NCBI RefSeq assembly: GCF_004000765.1
Contig: NZ_BILW01000031.1
Location: 1-64,000, forward strand
Direction of reading: 5' to 3'
Source of the DNA: Paenibacillus chondroitinus NBRC 15376
GTDB taxonomy: Bacteria; Bacillota; Bacilli; Paenibacillales; NBRC-103111
Length of the DNA: 64,000 bases
Shown piece after piece: positions 1 through 8,140 of this stretch. The translations under genes were made by a program, and so were the position numbers. The notes beneath the pieces are model-generated. The model was given only the letters and a program-made list of their open reading frames with translations, did not search any database and had not been told where the DNA came from. Each line of letters opens with the position of its first letter. The first letter of the stretch is position 1.

Positions 1-9
1 AGAACAGCA

Positions 10-82
10 AAATAGTGTCCCCTAGTTCCCTTCCCCTGGCCCTAGTCGCAGATTTGGTTTAAATAGTGCCCCGTAGTTCCCC
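10..82. repeat. Half of an inverted intergenic repeat array (two reverse units)
   Basis: Two copies of the reverse-oriented unit, AAATAGTGTCCCCTAGTTCC at 10-29 and AAATAGTGCCCCGTAGTTCC at 61-80, lie 51 bp apart. Unit sequence and spacing match the right halves of the arrays at 18047-18225 and 45638-45819, so the forward half probably lies left of the window. No gene is visible in 1-154. The rest holds a short tandem repeat of ACCAAAGC around 131-152, just after the carbamoyltransferase stop codon. Confidence 0.7.
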
Positions 83-154
83 TCACTCGCCAACAACACA
101 CCCTTGAGGAACGACCGTCCCCGCCAGATGTACCAAAGCACCAAAGCACCAAAG

Positions 155-1090
155 TCAGCTGCCCACCAAAGTTTTAGCTTCTAACAAATGCCACAACAAG
201 CTTTTCTGAACATGCATTCTGTTCTCAGCTTGCTGATAAATAATAGAGTGCTCCGACTCAATCAAATCCTCTTCGATTTCATAGCCGGGATGAATGGGCA
301 TATCGTGCATGATATAAGGAGAATATCCGCTTAAATTTTGCTTATTAATTTGAAACGGCATCATAGTGCGAATCCTTCTATTTTTCTCCTCCTGATAGTC
401 GGCATCATAAAAATGCTCCATATCAACCCAAGTGTCGGTATAAATAAAATCCGTTCTGCTAATAGCCTCAGACATACTGCTCAAGGTTTCAACGCACCCA
501 CTTGCATAGGCCGTACGCATCAATTCCTCATCCCATGAAGCCTCATTCACGATCGGAGTTACTAAAAAAAGTTTAATGCCTAATGTCACACAACCTGCTA
601 CCAAGGAATTGGCAACATTATTATGGATTCCTACATAGGTTAACGTTACGCCATCAAAGCTGCCTTTTACCTCGTAAATCGTCATCAAATCAGCTAATGC
701 CTGACACGGGTGGTATTTATCGCAGCATCCATTAATGACAGGGACACTCGAATATTTCGCTAACTCCAGTAAATCAGCATGCTTCTTTAATCGAGCCATG
801 ATAACGTCACAGTTTCGTGAGGCATAACGAACTTCATACTGAATTGGGGATAGGCTAAAATTACTCGAATCCCAATCCATGGTTACAGCGTAACCGCCCA
901 TTTGATTCATGCCAGACTGGAAAGACAGATTGGTTCGTGTCGACGTTTTTTGAAAAAGCATGAATAACCCTTTTCTTTCAGATGAGTGGTAAAAATCCGT
1001 TGGATTGCGCTTGATTTCAATCCCTTTTTGAATAATGGCTAACAAAGTATCCTTATCGAGTTCTTTTAAAGACAATAAATGAGGAGTCAC
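155..1090 (-). CDS. Ornithine/aspartate carbamoyltransferase-family protein, substrate uncertain
   Basis: A 311-residue protein with the two-domain transcarbamylase fold: carbamoyl-phosphate domain first, amino-acid domain second. The carbamoyl-phosphate motif reads STRTN (residues 50-54) where ornithine transcarbamylases have STRTR. HPCQ (127-130) is intact. The ornithine-binding HCLP loop is HDMP (262-265), replacing the cysteine with aspartate. The C-terminus (ENRMHVQKSLLWHLL) is typical of the family. I chose GTG at 1090, preceded by GGTGGTG, because the family's N-terminus begins there; the frame stays open further upstream and a TTG at 1228 is possible. It is the last gene after the GH95 gene, about 135 bp downstream, in a pectin-oligosaccharide operon with no arginine genes. 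The altered binding loop suggests a substrate other than ornithine; which one cannot be read from the sequence. Confidence 0.8.
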   Translation of the reverse strand: MTPHLLSLKELDKDTLLAIIQKGIEIKRNPTDFYHSSERKGLFMLFQKTSTRTNLSFQSGMNQMGGYAVTMDWDSSNFSLSPIQYEVRYASRNCDVIMARLKKHADLLELAKYSSVPVINGCCDKYHPCQALADLMTIYEVKGSFDGVTLTYVGIHNNVANSLVAGCVTLGIKLFLVTPIVNEASWDEELMRTAYASGCVETLSSMSEAISRTDFIYTDTWVDMEHFYDADYQEEKNRRIRTMMPFQINKQNLSGYSPYIMHDMPIHPGYEIEEDLIESEHSIIYQQAENRMHVQKSLLWHLLEAKTLVGS

Positions 1091-1224
1091 GCGATCACCA
1101 CCATGTATATTAATACAATAAAATGAATATAAATTCATTTTATTGCAGGAATAAACCGGTGTCAACGGTTGAATCATTACAAGCAATCCTACTCCCCTAC
1201 CATCGTCGGTGATTGCAAATGGAA

Positions 1225-3678
1225 TCAACTCCCCGCTGCCTCAAAAATCACCGGCTGATCCCCCAGCTTCATTTTAACCGAATAGTAGTGCTCCCCTAGT
1301 GGAGACCTCTCCACATGCCCACCAGTAACTGTGCAGGCGCGCACCCAATCCGGCAGCTTGACGACGATATCCGTCTCCCGGTTAGCAGTTAGCTCCGCTC
1401 GGAACATCCCTGACTCGGTGTCCCACTTCATAGTGACTTTGCCCGTATGAAATCTCCAGCGGGACAATTTCCCTCGCTTCAATCTTCCAGGCAGCGCAGG
1501 CAGCAGCTTGATTATTCCCGGCGATACCTGGAGCAGCATCTCTTGAATGGCGTTCACCCAACCCAGATTGGCATCGAGCTGCACGGGCGCCGTCGGCATG
1601 TTCATCGACAGCCCCATCCCCCGCCAATCATTATGCAGGGTGAACAAGTTGGGCAGCAGGGTAGCTCTCGACATCATGTCCAGACAGTCCAGCGAGGCGT
1701 CACCATCGCCAAACCGAGCATACATTGCGGCCATGTGCGCGAGTGACCAACCGGTTTGCGCTCCGATCTCTCGTTTTCTCACGGCCGCCTCAAAAGCTTG
1801 AAACAGGGCGGAATCCGTCTCCCTAGTCACTTCGTGCCCTGGAAATACAGGATACAGATGCGACAAATGCCTGTGAGCGTACCGGTCCTCAAAATCTGCA
1901 TGCACCCACTCACTCACCGCACCGTCACTGTTCACCCTATAGTCAGGCAGACGATTCAGCATGTCCTGCCATTCCTCGACTTCCTTCCCGGCATCCCCAA
2001 CTGTTTGAACCGCCTCTATCAAATGTCGCAACAATTCCTTCAAAATAGCGATATCCATCGTCGCGTTTATCGCTGTAGGCATCGGATGCGCCAGCGGCTT
2101 GCCGTCCTTCGGCATATAATTGAGCGGTGTATTTTCCGGTGAGACAGAAGGGTAAATCTTGTATTGGCCCCTTTCGTCAAGGACAAGGAAATCTTTATAA
2201 AATTGCAGGGCTTCTCTCATGAACGGCAGCGCTCGCTCTTCCAGGAAGCCGGCTTCTTGCGTAAACTTAGCGTGTTCAACATAATGTTGTGCCAACCATC
2301 CAGCAGCTCCCGTCCAGTTTAAAATAACCGGTACGATCTGACTGGGAACTCCGACGCCTGCTGTCGTGCCTGCCGGTATGTAGATTCCCCGGCAGCCGTA
2401 CAGCTTGCGGGCATTATCGCGGAAATCCTCCATCAGCGACTCGTAATACCGGAAAAGCGAAGGGACCAGCTCGCTTAATCCACCGACATGCGCATGCCAA
2501 TACATCATTTGGATGTTCTCGTTAGCCATGTTATGGCTCCAGACCAGACGATAGTCTCCTCCCCATAATCCATACAAACCGAAGGGCTCAGCCTCCTCCG
2601 CCGTTGAGGTGCCGCTAAGGAATAAATACCTGCCGTAAGCCCACATTTTCCGGATAAGAGTCTCAGAAGCTTCTCCTTCATAGGCATCCAGCAGCAACCG
2701 CTCGTTCGAGCGCGAGTCCGGCTCTTCATCACCCAGAACAAGCTGCGCCGAGCGATAAAGCGGTCGATGCAGCGCGACATGCCGTTCCAGCAAGCCTTCA
2801 TAAATAGCGCCAGCACCCATTTCCTCATCACGAAGCAGATCGGCAAGCTCCAATTTCAAACGAGGCCAATCTTCCGCTCGCTTCCCATGTGTAAATACTT
2901 TAACGAACACAAGCACTCGACTTGCTCCCATGAAACGGATTGCGCCATCTGCTCCAGTGGCTTGTCCGCCATCCGTTTGTCCGCCTTCCTGCACAACCCT
3001 CAGCACAGCTCCAAAATCAGTTCCGTCATCGTTAGCTGCCGAATACCACGCATAAGCTTCATCCGCCCCTGTTTCCACGGAGCTCTCCAGCTCCTTGTAC
3101 TCCGGCGTGTCCGCCCAGCGGTCGCTTGGATGAAGCTGCAAACCGATTTCGCCGGTTATGCCGCTCCCCCCTACTCCGTTAATCGCATATACGATGCAAT
3201 TATCGGCACGGGAAACGAACAGTTTCCGCTTATACCGGCAGTCTCCATCATTCCAAGCTACCGTTATTTCGCCGCTATCCATATCAAGCGTGCGGCTATA
3301 CCCGCGAAAAGCCTGCTTGCTGGGCATCGTCAGACGGATGGCGGCCAGTGGAAAACGGGAGGCCAGCTTCGTCCCGTATCCCTGCTCTTTCAGGGCATTC
3401 GCCAGCTGCCAACTCGCTTCCTGATAGCGCCCCTCGTCCATCAACTTCCGCGTCCGCTCAAGCGTGAAGCTGACATCGGGAAGCTCATCTCGTTGTCCCC
3501 AGTGCCACAACTTCGCATGGTTCAGCAGCACCGTTTCCTCCTGAACACCACCGAATACGGACGCGCCAAGCACGCCGTTCCCGGCAGGCTGCGCCTCGCG
3601 CCACATATTCCGCCACCAGGAGGCCGGGTAGCTCATCGTCAGCTTATCTTCGTTACGATTTTCCAGTTGATCCGGCAT
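1225..3678 (-). CDS. Glycoside hydrolase family 95 protein (alpha-L-fucosidase/galactosidase type)
   Basis: An 817-residue GH95-like enzyme. The family hydrolyses terminal alpha-L-fucosyl or alpha-L-galactosyl residues by inversion. Visible are the N-terminal beta-sandwich start (PAGNGVLGASVFGG, LLNHAKLWHWG), the (alpha/alpha)6 barrel and the family motif HLSHLYPVFPGHEV, followed by TGWSLAHMAAMYARFGDG and the NLGWVNAIQEMLLQ stretch before a C-terminal beta domain. No signal peptide is seen, so it should act in the cytoplasm. The start is ATG 3678, with GAGGAA just upstream inside the end of the preceding gene, whose TAA ends at 3680, so translation is probably coupled. An upstream in-frame start at 3741 would overlap that gene by about 60 bp and has no good ribosome site. 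The neighbours suggest removal of terminal fucose or galactose from pectic side chains. Confidence 0.87.
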   Translation of the reverse strand: MPDQLENRNEDKLTMSYPASWWRNMWREAQPAGNGVLGASVFGGVQEETVLLNHAKLWHWGQRDELPDVSFTLERTRKLMDEGRYQEASWQLANALKEQGYGTKLASRFPLAAIRLTMPSKQAFRGYSRTLDMDSGEITVAWNDGDCRYKRKLFVSRADNCIVYAINGVGGSGITGEIGLQLHPSDRWADTPEYKELESSVETGADEAYAWYSAANDDGTDFGAVLRVVQEGGQTDGGQATGADGAIRFMGASRVLVFVKVFTHGKRAEDWPRLKLELADLLRDEEMGAGAIYEGLLERHVALHRPLYRSAQLVLGDEEPDSRSNERLLLDAYEGEASETLIRKMWAYGRYLFLSGTSTAEEAEPFGLYGLWGGDYRLVWSHNMANENIQMMYWHAHVGGLSELVPSLFRYYESLMEDFRDNARKLYGCRGIYIPAGTTAGVGVPSQIVPVILNWTGAAGWLAQHYVEHAKFTQEAGFLEERALPFMREALQFYKDFLVLDERGQYKIYPSVSPENTPLNYMPKDGKPLAHPMPTAINATMDIAILKELLRHLIEAVQTVGDAGKEVEEWQDMLNRLPDYRVNSDGAVSEWVHADFEDRYAHRHLSHLYPVFPGHEVTRETDSALFQAFEAAVRKREIGAQTGWSLAHMAAMYARFGDGDASLDCLDMMSRATLLPNLFTLHNDWRGMGLSMNMPTAPVQLDANLGWVNAIQEMLLQVSPGIIKLLPALPGRLKRGKLSRWRFHTGKVTMKWDTESGMFRAELTANRETDIVVKLPDWVRACTVTGGHVERSPLGEHYYSVKMKLGDQPVIFEAAGS

Positions 3679-3679
3679 C

Positions 3680-4822
3680 TTATTCCTCACAAGACTCGCG
3701 CAGCTGCTCCATCTCAAGTGTGGCAAGCAGCAGCGGAGCAACCCCCATCAACACATCGCTTACGATCGCTTCGCTTAAATAATACGCATAAGAGCCGTCA
3801 CGGTATTTTCGGCCGCCAAGGCCCGCACCATGACAGATCTGATGCAGATGCACACCCTGCTCATCTTCCGTCACGAAACGCTGCAGGATACCTTCATAAG
3901 CTCGCTCTACGACACTCCGGTCGATTTCCGCCAAATAGTGCAGCCTGATTCCCTTCGCAATCGCATAAGTCAACATGCAGGAGCCCGACGACTCCAGATA
4001 GTTCCCTTGTTGGCCATTGCAATCCATAACCTGGTACCAAACGCCGCTTTCTTGGTCCTGCGCACGTACAACGCTATTGGCCATCCTTTCAAAAATACCC
4101 ATGAGCTGCCCGCGTTTCGGGTGCCCGATTGGAAAATACTCAAGCGCGTCCACCAGCGCCATGGCATACCAGCCCATGGCCCGTCCCCATACATGTCTCG
4201 ATTGGCCTGTTCCGCTGGCGCACCATCGCTGCTCTTGGGTTTCGTCCCAAGCATGATGCAGCAGACCCGTCTGCGGATTGCGCGTATGCCGCTCGACCAG
4301 CAGCAACTGATGAGCGGCCTCATCGAACCAGCTGTTGTCTTGGAAGGTGTGGGCATATTCAGCCATAAAAGGCGAAGACATATATAAGCCGTCCAACCAC
4401 ATTTGGAAGGGATAGATTTTTTTATGCCAAAATCCACCTTCACTCGTACGGGGTTGACCAACAAGCTGAGTGAGCAGCAACCGCGCCGCAGCCTCATATT
4501 TCGCTTCGCCTGTTTCCCTCCATAAACGGAAAAGGTTTTTTCCTTTATTAATATGATCAAGGTTGTAATCGTTAAGCTTGTAACCGCGTATCGAGCCGTC
4601 TTCTTGAATAAATACGTCCATATGCCGCTTGACGAAATCATGATATTTCGCATCGCCCGTCCAATCCCCCAGCTTATCGATGGCTGCAAGCGCCATTCCA
4701 GCGACATATCCCCATTGGTTGGCCATTTTCGGGTGGTAACCGTCTTGACTCTGCGACAAAATCGCTTCGCCGACCTTGACGGACATTCGTTCGATTTTCG
4801 TATCCAGCATGGAAGCCTTCAT
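3680..4822 (-). CDS. Unsaturated rhamnogalacturonyl hydrolase, GH105 (YteR/YesR-like)
   Basis: A 380-residue (alpha/alpha)6-barrel enzyme of the GH105 family, which removes the 4,5-unsaturated uronic acid left at the non-reducing end by pectate or rhamnogalacturonan lyases, through hydration of the double bond. The catalytic motif WLDGLYM (Asp144) matches the general acid Asp143 of Bacillus subtilis YteR. NQWGYVAGM near residue 35 and the HVWGRAMGWYAMALVD stretch are also typical. No signal peptide, so cytoplasmic. The start at 4822 has GAGGGGG nine bases upstream. It lies 27 bp after the PL22 gene and runs directly into the GH95 gene. A second, longer GH105 protein is encoded at 10530-12719. 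Confidence 0.92.
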   Translation of the reverse strand: MKASMLDTKIERMSVKVGEAILSQSQDGYHPKMANQWGYVAGMALAAIDKLGDWTGDAKYHDFVKRHMDVFIQEDGSIRGYKLNDYNLDHINKGKNLFRLWRETGEAKYEAAARLLLTQLVGQPRTSEGGFWHKKIYPFQMWLDGLYMSSPFMAEYAHTFQDNSWFDEAAHQLLLVERHTRNPQTGLLHHAWDETQEQRWCASGTGQSRHVWGRAMGWYAMALVDALEYFPIGHPKRGQLMGIFERMANSVVRAQDQESGVWYQVMDCNGQQGNYLESSGSCMLTYAIAKGIRLHYLAEIDRSVVERAYEGILQRFVTEDEQGVHLHQICHGAGLGGRKYRDGSYAYYLSEAIVSDVLMGVAPLLLATLEMEQLRESCEE

Positions 4823-4849
4823 GGCTTATGCCCCCTCTCGCTTCATTTG

Positions 4850-5992
4850 TTATGGCGTGAATAACGGCAATACGGTAAAGTCCTCCGGGACATGAACCAA
4901 ATACAAATTCCCATACCCGTTTTTGTCGCTCGTAAATAGCACACGCTTGCCTTGCGCATCAAAACGCGGATGGGCATGCACTTTCTGCGAATGAAAGCTG
5001 CAGCGCAGCTCGCACAGCATGCGAGGTCCGTTGTAAACCCCCTCCTGTTTTTTCCATATGCTCAGCGTCTTCACCGCACTTTTGCCGTCAACAATGGCTT
5101 GCCCCAAACCGTCTGCATACCCATGCCACGTATCAAAATGAAAATTCGTTTCTTCCAGCTCTGTATTGTCATACCGGATGCTGCCGAAGAAATTCGTTCC
5201 GTTCGTACGGAACCCGTGGTAGCCAATCGTTACGCCGTCAGGATAAAAAAATTCGTGGCCGACCTTCTCCTCCGGCTCAAGACGCTCACGAATTTTCCAC
5301 GCTTTGCCGGTGCGCAAATCCAGTCCCCAAATGCGATGATCAACCAAGTGCCAAGGTCCCTCATGACAAAAAGTCATCAGCCAAGGCTCTTTGGGAGACG
5401 CATTGATATGCGTAATAAAGCGATGTGCTTCATAAATGGTTTCTGCGCCTCCATTCACTGCGTCAATGCGTATGATCATGCTGTGGGGAGCCGCTTCCAT
5501 GAGTTCTCGATGTCCCACATAACCGTTGCCGAGATCCAGTCGAATCCGGTGCGATAAGTCTTCTTGGACACATGTACAGACATGCCGCCCATCGGCGCTG
5601 GCGCTTACATTACCGAGGTGATATCCCTGTGGCGCTTCATAAACCACTTTTTCATCGAAATCTCCGAGTAAATCCAGGCGAATAATCCGCGTTCCGAGCT
5701 TAATGTATACAGCGCTCCCATCCGGCAGCAAACAAGCATCGATATGATCATTTCCCGGGTAATTAGTCAGCTGCGTAATCTCTCCGCTCTCCACATGCAT
5801 GCTGTACAAATTGGTGCTGTTGCCACGATCCGAGACGAAGATAAGACGCTGTTCATCATCATACCAACCGCTTTCCGTAAAATATAAATGATGGCTGTGT
5901 GACTTGTAATCCGTCAGCTGTATCACTTCAAGGCCAGTGAATCGGTCGGTTGCCGATTTGCGTTCCGAGGGCCATATTGTTCCTTTTCCCAT
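4850..5992 (-). CDS. Oligogalacturonate lyase, PL22 beta-propeller
   Basis: A 380-residue protein resembling oligogalacturonide lyases (Ogl, PL22). These are cytoplasmic beta-propeller enzymes that split short galacturonate oligomers by metal-assisted beta-elimination to 5-keto-4-deoxyuronate. Evidence is the repeated blade motif (LIFVSDRGNSTNLYSM near residue 50, RVLFTSDKNGYGNLYLV near the C-terminus), the histidine-rich SHSHHLYF at 31-38, VGHEFFYPDGVTIGYHGFR and the C-terminal HAHPRFD. The histidines are the expected metal ligands of the family. The start at 5992 is supported by AGGAGG seven bases upstream. It lies between the unassigned hydrolase-like gene and the GH105 gene in the same operon, which points to homogalacturonan-derived oligomers as a substrate. 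Confidence 0.88.
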   Translation of the reverse strand: MGKGTIWPSERKSATDRFTGLEVIQLTDYKSHSHHLYFTESGWYDDEQRLIFVSDRGNSTNLYSMHVESGEITQLTNYPGNDHIDACLLPDGSAVYIKLGTRIIRLDLLGDFDEKVVYEAPQGYHLGNVSASADGRHVCTCVQEDLSHRIRLDLGNGYVGHRELMEAAPHSMIIRIDAVNGGAETIYEAHRFITHINASPKEPWLMTFCHEGPWHLVDHRIWGLDLRTGKAWKIRERLEPEEKVGHEFFYPDGVTIGYHGFRTNGTNFFGSIRYDNTELEETNFHFDTWHGYADGLGQAIVDGKSAVKTLSIWKKQEGVYNGPRMLCELRCSFHSQKVHAHPRFDAQGKRVLFTSDKNGYGNLYLVHVPEDFTVLPLFTP

Positions 5993-6037
5993 ACGCTCTC
6001 CTCCTGATTATTCATTTCGTTCAACCTGCAAGTTGAC

Positions 6038-8095
6038 TTACAACCAAGGCTTTAATCCATCCCATTTCACGTTCCAGCTGCCATCCTGCGGAAAACCCGG
6101 GTTATTCAAATTCGAGCCACCTTCCCAGCCGGCAGCCATCATCGCAACAGCCGTCAGTAACCCTCCGTTACCTGGCAAATACGCTGACAAACCCGGCCGT
6201 TGATAGTTATGACCATTGGTTAAATACGTATTTTTGGCAGCATCCATCAACAGGAAGTCGACGGCCAGATCCGGTTCACCAAGCCTTGCCGCCGTCATGG
6301 CGCACATTGGGAAGTCCCATCCCCAGGCGGATCCCCATTTCCATACCTCTTTCACCTTCAACAGCGTGTTAAGCATCACTTCGCGATCAATCATCGTGCC
6401 AGGTAAAACGCCAAGCGCACCGAGCATGGAGGGATGATCATGATTCTTAGCTGTAAAAGTATCCGGACACAGCTCATGGGCCAGATACACCCCTTCTGCC
6501 TGCGGAGGAGCGGCCATCATCCTAGCAACTTGCACCCACTTTGCATCAGGTTTCTCTTGTAACAGTTCCGCCCAACGAATCGCGATCTCCAGGCCATATT
6601 TCCAGTACTCGAGCTCGTACGGAGGATTTTTACTGCCTGCAAGCGAGTGGCACTCCTGCGCCGGGATTAACGGCGGGCCTAGATCAAAGACTTGCTTCGC
6701 TTCGTCCCAATGCGCATAAGAGACCATGAAATCCGCCGATTCATAAACAATATCGCGGAAACGCTCCAGCAGCTCTCTTGTCGGCTGAGCTTTATAACAT
6801 AACTCAGCGAGCGTCATCGGGTGCGGCTGCTGCCAGATCAACCCTGGCGCGACAGGCGAAGGGCACGGTTTTCCTTCAAAGTCGACCATTTTGGGCCAGC
6901 GGGCGCCTTCATATCCTTGCGATTGAGCGAGCTCGCGAGCAACCGGTAAGATCCGGCTGTACCAATCCATGCTTTTCAGCAAAATATGTTCCCTTCCCCA
7001 CAATGGAAAATGCGCTCCATGCCACCAATGCATCTCCAAGTGGGATTTGCCGAACCAGCTGTTGTACATAAGTCCTGTCTCTTGCGGCGGCAAGGAGCCG
7101 CCACTGTGCATAGCACACAGGAACTGCGACAGCACAACGCGTCGTTCAAGCTCATAGGCTCTGGGGTCCGAGCTGCCAGAGAAATCGATTGCCGCCCCGC
7201 CGAGCCAAAATTGCTCCCAGTGGAGTTTGCTTGCTGCCATCGTCTCTTCAAATGACGGCGCTGTATGTGCCGATTCTGGAGCAAAAGTTACAGAAAATTC
7301 AATTAATTTAACTTGCTCTGATGGAGGGAGCAGCGTGAACTCATGCGCTCCTGTCCGCATAAGGCTGCCGGCACTCCATGCCCAGCGCACCTCGTATTTA
7401 TCTTCGTCCATCGTACGTACCAACAAGGCTTCGCTGCCGCTGCCTTCGCGCAGTTCCGTCCTGTGCCTATCGTCGTTCTCCCAGTCAGGAAATACAGCCT
7501 TCGCCCAGCCTGTATTCGTCATATCGGGCGCCGGGAAACGCATGAACACTTGCAGCCGGCCTTGTGCAATTAAACCGGATTCCACCCGCACAGCCATCGC
7601 ATCAATGGAGGGATGGCAAGCTGTGGTAACATGAACCGGGACGCCTTGAATGGCATACGAGCTAGTCAACACGCCCGACCAGAGATCGAGCTGCTGGCTG
7701 ATCGGCGTCACATCGGCCGCTTCCGCCACTTCACCCGATTCCAGCAGGAAGCGAAAAGAAACTCGGCCTAATTGCAGGCGATGCGGGTTCATCCTCAGCC
7801 AGTGATAAGCCTCCGCCGTACTCCCGGGTTTCATCGGGTAACCAACCAGTCTGCCATGCGTTTCGAACATTTGGTATTCAACATCTTGATCCGTAAATCG
7901 ATTTCGACCGCCCGTATAGTGCCAACCCCAATTGGACTGTGTGCCAAGCGGTACCTCATATTGATCCGGGAATGACTGTAGTCCGGTGATGTCCGCACTA
8001 AAGGCGAATTCGCCGTTCCCTACGGAAAATGGGGACAAAGGGTCCCATTTGTTCAACTCGGGATTATGCCGTTGTACGATCTGTCGTCTGTCCAT
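6038..8095 (-). CDS. Unassigned (alpha/alpha)6-barrel glycoside hydrolase-like protein
   Basis: A 685-residue protein that I cannot place in a named family. It begins with a beta-rich region (SPFSVGNGEFAFSADITG, as in GH65/GH95-like enzymes) and continues into a helical toroid with many Trp and acidic residues. The stretch MYNSWFGKSHLEMHWWHGAHFP near residue 330 resembles the substrate-binding segment of clan GH-L and related six-hairpin glycosidases, and ECHSLAGSKNPPYELEYWKYG is another conserved-looking block. There is no signal peptide or anchor. The ribosome site AGGAGG precedes ATG 8095. Its place between the AraC regulator and the PL22 gene makes a cytoplasmic role on pectic oligosaccharides likely, but the specificity is unknown. 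Confidence 0.7.
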   Translation of the reverse strand: MDRRQIVQRHNPELNKWDPLSPFSVGNGEFAFSADITGLQSFPDQYEVPLGTQSNWGWHYTGGRNRFTDQDVEYQMFETHGRLVGYPMKPGSTAEAYHWLRMNPHRLQLGRVSFRFLLESGEVAEAADVTPISQQLDLWSGVLTSSYAIQGVPVHVTTACHPSIDAMAVRVESGLIAQGRLQVFMRFPAPDMTNTGWAKAVFPDWENDDRHRTELREGSGSEALLVRTMDEDKYEVRWAWSAGSLMRTGAHEFTLLPPSEQVKLIEFSVTFAPESAHTAPSFEETMAASKLHWEQFWLGGAAIDFSGSSDPRAYELERRVVLSQFLCAMHSGGSLPPQETGLMYNSWFGKSHLEMHWWHGAHFPLWGREHILLKSMDWYSRILPVARELAQSQGYEGARWPKMVDFEGKPCPSPVAPGLIWQQPHPMTLAELCYKAQPTRELLERFRDIVYESADFMVSYAHWDEAKQVFDLGPPLIPAQECHSLAGSKNPPYELEYWKYGLEIAIRWAELLQEKPDAKWVQVARMMAAPPQAEGVYLAHELCPDTFTAKNHDHPSMLGALGVLPGTMIDREVMLNTLLKVKEVWKWGSAWGWDFPMCAMTAARLGEPDLAVDFLLMDAAKNTYLTNGHNYQRPGLSAYLPGNGGLLTAVAMMAAGWEGGSNLNNPGFPQDGSWNVKWDGLKPWL

Positions 8096-8140
8096 AGTTC
8101 CTCCTAGGTTCGCTTATCCGATTCGACTGACGCAACTTGT

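Noticed and set aside
1091-1228. N-terminal extension of the carbamoyltransferase to a TTG at 1228
   Set aside because: The extra 46 residues do not resemble the family's N-terminus, and GTG 1090 has a plausible ribosome site. Not fully excluded.
2767-3948. Long plus-strand open frame (393 codons) opposite the GH95 and GH105 genes
   Set aside because: It is the mirror frame of well-supported minus-strand genes, has no ribosome site, and its translation shows no domain or signal pattern.
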